A DNA stretch of 64,000 bases from Pseudomonas arsenicoxydans (GTDB taxonomy: Bacteria > Pseudomonadota > Gammaproteobacteria > Pseudomonadales > Pseudomonadaceae). The stretch is from NCBI RefSeq assembly GCF_900103875.1, contig NZ_LT629705.1, positions 2,427,001-2,491,000 on the forward strand. The letters run 5' to 3'. Under the pieces are notes generated by a model. That model had not been told where the DNA came from, searched no databases, and worked only from the letters and a program-made list of their open reading frames with translations. The translations under genes and the position numbers were made by a program. Positions within the stretch are counted from its first letter, which is position 1. Each line of letters starts with the position of its first letter. Below, piece after piece: positions 58,497 to 64,000 of this stretch.

Positions 58497-61400
58497 TCAG
58501 AGGCTTTCTTTGACGTCGGGCTTGGCCAGCAGCGTGTAGATACAAGGCAGCACGAACAACGTAAACAACGTTCCGATCGACATGCCGGTAGCGATCACCA
58601 TACCGATATCAAACCGGCTCACGGCGCCTGCCCCCGTGGCGATGATCAACGGCACCATGCCGAACACCATCGCCGCCGTGGTCATCAATACCGGGCGAAG
58701 TCGAATCGCCGCCGCTTCCTCGACCGCCTCGCGCGGCGTCAGCCCTTTGTCCTTGCGCAACTGATTGGCGAACTCGACGATCAGAATCCCGTGCTTGCTG
58801 ATCAGTCCGATCAAGGTCACCAGTCCGACCTGGGTATAGATGTTCATGCTCGACCAACCCAGGAACAGCGGGATCAGTGCGCCACAGATCGACAACGGAA
58901 CGGTAACCAGAATCACCAGCGGATCACGGAAGCTTTCGAACTGGGCCGCGAGCACCAGGAAAATGATCGCCAGTGCCAGGGCGAAAGTCACCCACAGTGC
59001 GCTGCCTTCCTGAACGTATTGGCGTGACGCACCGGCATAATCCACGGCATATCCGGCCGGTGCCTCTTCTCTCGTGATCTGACGCACGGTGTCGATCGCT
59101 TCACCCATGCTCACCAGCGGGACCCCGGACAGAATGGCCGAGTTGAGTTGCTGGAACTGGTTCAATTGCCGCGGACGCGCCCGGTCGCTGACCGTGATCA
59201 GGGTCGACAGCGGCAGCAACTCCCCCTTGGTGTTTCTGACGTAGTAGCTATTCAGCCACTCGGGGTTATCCCGGAACGGTCGTTCGACCTGCGCAATGAC
59301 TTTGTAACTGCGGCCTTCAATGGTGAAACGGTTGATTTCCGCCTCACCCAGCATCGTCGCCAGTGTTCCGCCCAGGTCCTGCATGGACACGCCCATCTGT
59401 GCCGCTTTCGCCCGATCGATGTCGACCACGATTTCAGGTTTGTCGAAGGCCAGGTCGACGTCGACGAAAGCGAACTTGCCGGACTCCATCGCGCGTTTTT
59501 TCACCCGGTCCATCACCTGCAGCAACGACTCGTAATCGTTGGCCGAGTTGATCACGAACTGAAACGGCAACCCTTCGCCTGTGCCGGGCAAGGAGGGCAG
59601 GTTGAAACCGAAGATCTGCAGTCCGGCGATGCTCTCCAGTTTGCGCTGAACCTCGGGCAGGATTTGCATCTGCGTACGGTGGCGCTCGTTCCACGGCTTG
59701 AGCAGAAAGCCGCCAATCCCCGATTGCACGCCGTTGAAACCATTGATCTGGAACGAGGAGTAGTACTCGGGGAACGCTTTGAAGATCGAGATGAATTCGT
59801 CGGTGTAGGCGCTCAGATAGTCGAGGTTGGCCGGTTGCGGGGCTTTGGCCATCATGAAAATGATGCCCTGGTCTTCGTCGGGTGCCAGTTCCGACTTGGT
59901 GAACTTGAGCAGCACCGGAATCAGGCACAGCACGATCACTGCAAACACCAGCACCACCGGCCGGGTGTTCAATGTTCCGTGCAGCAGGCTCTGGTAGCGG
60001 CGCTTGAGGCCTTCGAAAATCATGTCCAGCCGGTGCGCCAGGCCGCTGGGATTTTCGTCGTGACGCAGCAACAAGGCGCACATCATTGGCGACAGGGTCA
60101 GCGCCACCACGCCGGAAATCACCACTGCCCCAGCCAGTGTCAAGGCGAACTCCTTGAACAGCGCCCCCGTCAGCCCCGTCAGGAAGCCGATTGGCGCATA
60201 AACCGCCGCCAGGGTGATGGTCATCGAAACCACCGGCATCGCGATTTCCCGTGCGCCCTCAATGGCCGCGTCGATAGGCGTCTTGCCTTCTTCGATGTGA
60301 CGGTGAATGTTTTCCACCACCACGATGGCATCGTCCACCACCAACCCGATGGCCAGAACCATCGCCAGCAGGGTCAGCAGGTTGATCGAGTAGCCCATCA
60401 TCTGCATGAAGAACATCACGCCGATCATCGACAGCGGAATGGTCACCACCGGAATCACCACCGATCGCAGTGCGCCCAGGAACAGGAATACCACCACGAT
60501 CACGATCAACACCGCTTCGAACAGGGTTTTCACCACCTCGTCGATCGAAGCCTGAATGAACAACGTGGCGTCGTAGGCGATTTCACTCTTGAGGTTTGGC
60601 GGCAGCTGGGCTTCCAGCTCCGGCATGATCTTGCGCACTTCCTTGATCACGTCCAGCGGGTTGGCACCCGGCGTCGCCTTGATGCCGATGTATACCGACG
60701 GCGTGCCGCCGAAGGAACTGATGGAGTTGTAGTTCTCCGCGCCCATTTCAACCCGCGCGACATCGCTGAGCAGGACCCGACTGTCGCCGGCGACTTTCAG
60801 GGGAATCGCGGCAAAGGCTTCGGCGGACTTGAGCTCGGTGTTGGCGTTGATGCTGGTGACCACGTACTCGCCTTTCACTTCACCGGCGGCGGAGAGAAAG
60901 TTGTACTGGCGCACCGCGTTGGTCACGTCGCTGGCGCTCAGGCCGAATCCGGCCAGTTTCACCGGGTCCAGCCACAGGCGCATGGCAAACACCTGGTTGC
61001 CGAGAATCTCCGCCTCGGCCATGCCTGGCAGGGTGGCGAGTTTGGGTTGAATGACCCGCGACAAGTAGTCGGTGATCTGCGGGTTGCTCAGCTCCTTGCT
61101 GAAGAAACTGATGTACATGAGCGCCGAGGCGTCGGCAGCTTCCTTGCTCAGCACCGGATCTTCAGCGTCCTGGGGCAGCTGATTCTTGACCTCGTTGGCC
61201 TTGGCCAGCAGCTCGGTGAACAAGCGGTCGCTGTTGGAGCCGATGCGCGCATAGACCGAGATCACCGAGAAGTTCTGGCGACTGACCGAGGTCATGTAGT
61301 CGATGCCTTCGGCGCTCGCCAGGCTCTGTTGCATCGGTTGGGTGATGTAGCCCTGAATGGTCTCGGCGTTGGCCCCCGGATACGCGGTGGTCACCGTGAT

Positions 61401-61532
61401 CAAGGCGTTTTCCATTTGTGGGTATTGGCGCAGCGGCAGCTTGCTCCAGGCCTGAAAGCCGAGCAGCACAATCAACAGGCTGACCACGGTGGCGAGCACC
61501 GGGCGGCGGATGAACGGGTCAGTAAAAGCCAT
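58497..61532 (-). CDS. RND efflux pump inner-membrane transporter
   Basis: 1011-residue HAE1/MMPL-type RND transporter. Twelve helices; TM4 carries the proton-relay pair in GLVVDDAIVVVENI. The N terminus reads FIRRPVLATVVSLLIVLLG. The HAE1 signature is present (GFLTGLTGALFKEFALTLA). No outer-membrane gene is adjacent, so it may share TolC/OprM. It follows its adaptor gene by 13 bp. Confidence 0.92.
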   Translation of the reverse strand: MAFTDPFIRRPVLATVVSLLIVLLGFQAWSKLPLRQYPQMENALITVTTAYPGANAETIQGYITQPMQQSLASAEGIDYMTSVSRQNFSVISVYARIGSNSDRLFTELLAKANEVKNQLPQDAEDPVLSKEAADASALMYISFFSKELSNPQITDYLSRVIQPKLATLPGMAEAEILGNQVFAMRLWLDPVKLAGFGLSASDVTNAVRQYNFLSAAGEVKGEYVVTSINANTELKSAEAFAAIPLKVAGDSRVLLSDVARVEMGAENYNSISSFGGTPSVYIGIKATPGANPLDVIKEVRKIMPELEAQLPPNLKSEIAYDATLFIQASIDEVVKTLFEAVLIVIVVVFLFLGALRSVVIPVVTIPLSMIGVMFFMQMMGYSINLLTLLAMVLAIGLVVDDAIVVVENIHRHIEEGKTPIDAAIEGAREIAMPVVSMTITLAAVYAPIGFLTGLTGALFKEFALTLAGAVVISGVVALTLSPMMCALLLRHDENPSGLAHRLDMIFEGLKRRYQSLLHGTLNTRPVVLVFAVIVLCLIPVLLKFTKSELAPDEDQGIIFMMAKAPQPANLDYLSAYTDEFISIFKAFPEYYSSFQINGFNGVQSGIGGFLLKPWNERHRTQMQILPEVQRKLESIAGLQIFGFNLPSLPGTGEGLPFQFVINSANDYESLLQVMDRVKKRAMESGKFAFVDVDLAFDKPEIVVDIDRAKAAQMGVSMQDLGGTLATMLGEAEINRFTIEGRSYKVIAQVERPFRDNPEWLNSYYVRNTKGELLPLSTLITVSDRARPRQLNQFQQLNSAILSGVPLVSMGEAIDTVRQITREEAPAGYAVDYAGASRQYVQEGSALWVTFALALAIIFLVLAAQFESFRDPLVILVTVPLSICGALIPLFLGWSSMNIYTQVGLVTLIGLISKHGILIVEFANQLRKDKGLTPREAVEEAAAIRLRPVLMTTAAMVFGMVPLIIATGAGAVSRFDIGMVIATGMSIGTLFTLFVLPCIYTLLAKPDVKESL

Positions 61533-61545
61533 GGGGATTCCTTGA

Positions 61546-62694
61546 TCAGTCCGCGCGCGGCGGGCTGTTCTTCTCGGCTAGAGTCTTGTCGTCGCTGATG
61601 GCAATGTGGGCGCCGTTGTCCAGTTTGATCTGACCGGCCGTGACCACTTTTTCGCCGTTCTGCACACCCTTGGTAACCATCACCCGCCCGTCGCGACGCT
61701 CGCCGGTTTCGATGAAACGCCGCTCGGCTATCAGGACGGGTTGGCCCTTGTCATCTTTTACGACGCTGCCGTCTTCGGCTTTTTTCTGCGCCACCACGTA
61801 CAGCGAGTTGCCGTAGAGCGTGTAGGTGATTGCGCTTTCCGGTACGACGATGCGCGGCTGCGGGTCCGGTAACAACACCTGCAGGCTGGCGAACATGCCC
61901 GGCAGCAGTTTGCCGTCGGGGTTGGCCAGGGTCGCGCGGACCTGCACGTTGCGCGTGGTGTTTTCGACTTTCGGGTTGATCGCACTGATGGTGCCGGGGA
62001 AGGTTTCCTTCGGATACGCCGCGACGATGACCTGCACCGACTGGCCGATGCCGATCTTCGGGATTGACTGCTCCGGCACGAAGAAGTCGACATAGAGGCT
62101 GCTGAGGTCCTGCAGCGTGGCGATCATCGTGCCGCTGGCGACATAGTCGCCGACATCGACCTGGCGAATACCGATGGTGCCGCTGAACGGGGCGAGGATG
62201 CGCTTCTTCGCCAGCGAAGCCTTGAGCTGGTTGACCGTGGCCTGATCCTTTTTCATGATCGCCAAGAGTCGGTCGAACTCGCCTTTGGAGATGGCCTGGC
62301 TGCCTACCAGTTGGCTGCCGCGGTTGTAATTGACCGTCGACAATCCGAGGTCCGCCATTGCGGTTTCCAGCAACGCCTTTTCCACATCGCTGTCGAGCTG
62401 CACGATCGGTTGACCGGCCTTGACCTTCTGCCCTGACTGGAACTGCACATCCGTGACGGTACCGGCAATCTCCAGGCTAAGGTCTACACCTTGCAGTGCC
62501 TTCAGCGTGCCGACGGTGGGCAGGCGCGCCTGCCACGGCTGCTCGGTCGCGGTGGCCACGGCGACACTGATCGGCGGTCTCGGCGCGGAAAAGCCTTGAA
62601 TCATCGTGTAGATGGAGAAGGCTTTGTAAGCGGCCAGTACCGGCACGATCAGCAGAACAACACCCAACATGATCAGCATGCGGCGACGCAGCAT
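61546..62694 (-). CDS. RND efflux periplasmic adaptor subunit
   Basis: 382-residue membrane fusion protein. N-terminal anchor (IMLGVVLLIVPVLAAYKAFS), biotinyl-lipoyl halves (GTVTDVQFQSGQKVKAGQPI and PFSGTIGIRQVDVGDYV), an alpha-hairpin and a beta-barrel (ATLQDLSSLYVDFFVPEQ). AAGGA lies before the ATG. First gene of the efflux operon. Confidence 0.92.
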   Translation of the reverse strand: MLRRRMLIMLGVVLLIVPVLAAYKAFSIYTMIQGFSAPRPPISVAVATATEQPWQARLPTVGTLKALQGVDLSLEIAGTVTDVQFQSGQKVKAGQPIVQLDSDVEKALLETAMADLGLSTVNYNRGSQLVGSQAISKGEFDRLLAIMKKDQATVNQLKASLAKKRILAPFSGTIGIRQVDVGDYVASGTMIATLQDLSSLYVDFFVPEQSIPKIGIGQSVQVIVAAYPKETFPGTISAINPKVENTTRNVQVRATLANPDGKLLPGMFASLQVLLPDPQPRIVVPESAITYTLYGNSLYVVAQKKAEDGSVVKDDKGQPVLIAERRFIETGERRDGRVMVTKGVQNGEKVVTAGQIKLDNGAHIAISDDKTLAEKNSPPRAD

Positions 62695-62798
62695 AGTTCC
62701 AGTTCCTTGGAGAAATCAGGTGAGACAGTCCGGCACATTACCCCGAGTCGCCAGGGGTTTCCAACTGGTAGAAGTTACAGGCAAATAGCGTCACGCCC

Positions 62799-62833
62799 TG
62801 TAGCCGCTGCCGAAGGCTGCGCCAGCCGCTACA
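62799..62833. repeat. Imperfect palindrome of the TGTAGCSGCTG type
   Basis: TGTAGCCGCTG / CAGCCGCTACA, nearly inverted around GCTGCGC. It is a second class of Pseudomonas spacer repeat, between the DUF1513 gene and the efflux operon, and may serve as a weak terminator. Confidence 0.5.
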
Positions 62834-62844
62834 AGGGTTCGTGT

Positions 62845-63957
62845 TTAGATGAGATGAAGGTGGTTGTCCCAGAGCCCGGCGGGAAGCTCAAGTGGTTTTG
62901 CCACCAAATCTGTCTGACGGCAATCGTAGAACCGGCAGCGGCCCTGACCCGAGGTCACGACAAACCCGTCCGCCACGGCACCCACTCCGGCGCAATCAGG
63001 AAGCGGCGCGTCCAGGCGCACTTCGCCGCTATCCATGTCCCAGATGAAAAAGCGGTTGCCGCGTGGCGCGGTCAAGGCGACCAGCCGCAACTCACTGTGT
63101 ACCGCGACGCTGGCGGTGTAATGCCCCATCGCCTGCAACTGATGCTCAGGCACCGGGAACGCCACGAACGGTTGGCCGGGACGTTTGATCGCTAGCAACT
63201 CAGAAGACTCGTGGGACGGCCCCATGAATTGCTGGCCGGCGACGATGGTGCCGTCGCTGGCGACCCCCAGGTGACGCACGCTGTTCATTTGCTGGGCGAG
63301 GGTCTCCTTGCTCAGCAGCGTGCCGTCGCGTTGCATCAGCACCAGGCTCGGTTCCATGGCATTGAGGTTCATCTCGACCCGGCTTTCAGCCTCGGTGCGA
63401 ATGCCGCCGTTGGCCACCACCAACGTCTCGCCATCGGGCATCCACGACACCTGATGCGGACCGATGCCATGGGTCGAAATCTCGCCACTGTGCACCAATC
63501 GTTCACCCTCGAACTTGTACACACCCAGCAATCCGCGACCCGGATCGGAGGTGTCGTTCTCGGTGGCATACAGCCAGTCACCGCTCTTGTGAATCACCGC
63601 ATGACCATAGAAATGCCGGTTCGGCCGCGATACCACGGTTTGCAGCAGCGCGCCGTCGCGCAGGTCGATCAGGTAACTCTCGGTGCCCGGACGCCGGGCG
63701 ACAAACAGCGCGATCGGCAGTGTCGGGTGGTTGATGATGTCGTGGCAACGCTGGCCAACTCGGGTGGCGAACACCCGGTTGCCGTCCAGCCGATAACCGA
63801 CGGCGTAGTGCTGGCCGTCTGTATCGTCCCGTGCCGAGAGCAGCAGCGGGCTTTTATCCTTTTGCTTGAACAGCGTCCAGCCGCCCAGTGTCACTGCTCC
63901 CAGCAGCAAACTACCTAAAGTCAGAGCCTGACGTCGCAGCATGGCACTCGCCCTCAT
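62845..63957 (-). CDS. DUF1513 protein, periplasmic beta-propeller type
   Basis: 370 residues. A Tat/Sec-like N terminus (MLRRQALTLGSLLLGAVTLG) is followed by a propeller-like domain with HGIGPHQVSWMPDGETLVVA and a C-terminal AGLWDNHLHLI. DUF1513 proteins occur next to imelysin/EfeO-type iron uptake genes; here the previous gene ends with a matching imelysin C terminus, overlapping the start by one base (TGATG). Confidence 0.88.
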   Translation of the reverse strand: MRASAMLRRQALTLGSLLLGAVTLGGWTLFKQKDKSPLLLSARDDTDGQHYAVGYRLDGNRVFATRVGQRCHDIINHPTLPIALFVARRPGTESYLIDLRDGALLQTVVSRPNRHFYGHAVIHKSGDWLYATENDTSDPGRGLLGVYKFEGERLVHSGEISTHGIGPHQVSWMPDGETLVVANGGIRTEAESRVEMNLNAMEPSLVLMQRDGTLLSKETLAQQMNSVRHLGVASDGTIVAGQQFMGPSHESSELLAIKRPGQPFVAFPVPEHQLQAMGHYTASVAVHSELRLVALTAPRGNRFFIWDMDSGEVRLDAPLPDCAGVGAVADGFVVTSGQGRCRFYDCRQTDLVAKPLELPAGLWDNHLHLI

Positions 63958-64000
63958 CAGTCACCGTCGTTGGCGTTGAAGCCCAGTTGAATGCCCAGCG
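63957..64000 (-). CDS. Imelysin-family (EfeO-like) protein, C-terminal end only
   Basis: The last 13 codons before the stop at 63959-63957 read LGIQLGFNANDGD, the characteristic end of imelysin/EfeO-type M75 proteins (LGFNxxDGD). The rest lies beyond the window. Coupled to the DUF1513 gene. Confidence 0.65.
   Translation of the reverse strand, partial: LGIQLGFNANDGD

Noticed and set aside
59148..61598. 816-codon plus-strand open frame
   Set aside because: It is the mirror of the RND transporter gene; composition is rich in His/Gln/Arg as expected for an antisense frame.

Overview
The window is chromosomal DNA of a fluorescent-group Pseudomonas (P. fluorescens / P. putida lineage). This rests on gene order (aat-aau acidic amino acid uptake, glpFKRD, argF, grxD-bfr-bfd, rnt-pyrC, motY-argG, nth-rnf, metG, groESL, colRS), on Pseudomonas-type REP palindromes between genes, and on GC-rich codon use. 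No rRNA, tRNA or CRISPR was seen. The only truncated gene is the one running off the right edge.

Layout. 1-6.9 kb: an acidic amino acid uptake cluster (binding protein AatJ, permeases AatQ/AatM, ATPase AatP) with its two-component system AauS/AauR; a sigma-54 promoter and two AauR-type inverted repeats precede aatJ. 7-12.1 kb: glycerol catabolism (glpF, glpK, glpR, glpD, all on the minus strand) with a GlpR-type palindrome. 12.5-19.9 kb: ybaK, a PhzF-like protein, an orphan ABC ATPase coupled to argF, a molybdopterin oxidoreductase, monothiol glutaredoxin and bacterioferritin.

20.0-31.5 kb: an integrated mobile element of about 11.4 kb bounded by an 18-bp direct repeat. The repeat is the hairpin of the intrinsic terminator of bfd, so bfr and its partner bfd are now separated. 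The element carries a P4-type integrase, an AlpA-like regulator, a DUF3987/primase-helicase-like protein, a dense array of TGTCTA iterons that looks like a replication origin, and a tightly coupled run of small genes. Some of these resemble phage morphogenesis or packaging proteins (zinc motif with HPxC, scaffold-like, small-terminase-like). At the right end are two membrane/unknown genes and a RelE/HigB-HigA toxin-antitoxin pair. It has neither a large terminase nor a portal or recognisable capsid gene, and is best read as a phage-satellite-like element. It is the best candidate for something undescribed.

31.5-39.8 kb: bfd (with Fur box), a 2-Cys peroxiredoxin, rnt-pyrC, motY, argG, an AT-rich stretch with one unknown membrane protein, an orphan LuxR-type response regulator, a small PA3496-like gene and nth. 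39.8-43.5 kb: a reduced Rnf/Rsx operon (A-B-D-G-E). It has no rnfC; RnfB lacks its membrane anchor and carries an RnfC-like tail; three of the four cysteines expected to bind the intramembrane iron cluster in RnfA/RnfE are replaced. 43.6-51.6 kb: metG, apbC, an SDR, hugZ, fxsA, groES-groEL. 51.7-58.4 kb: an envelope-maintenance block, with a PAP2 phosphatase and an LtaS-like enzyme divergent from colR-colS and followed by a methyltransferase, an LPS kinase (WapQ/InaA family) and a small secreted protein. 58.5-64 kb: an RND efflux pump with its adaptor, then a DUF1513 protein and the last codons of an imelysin-type gene, an EfeO-like iron uptake context.
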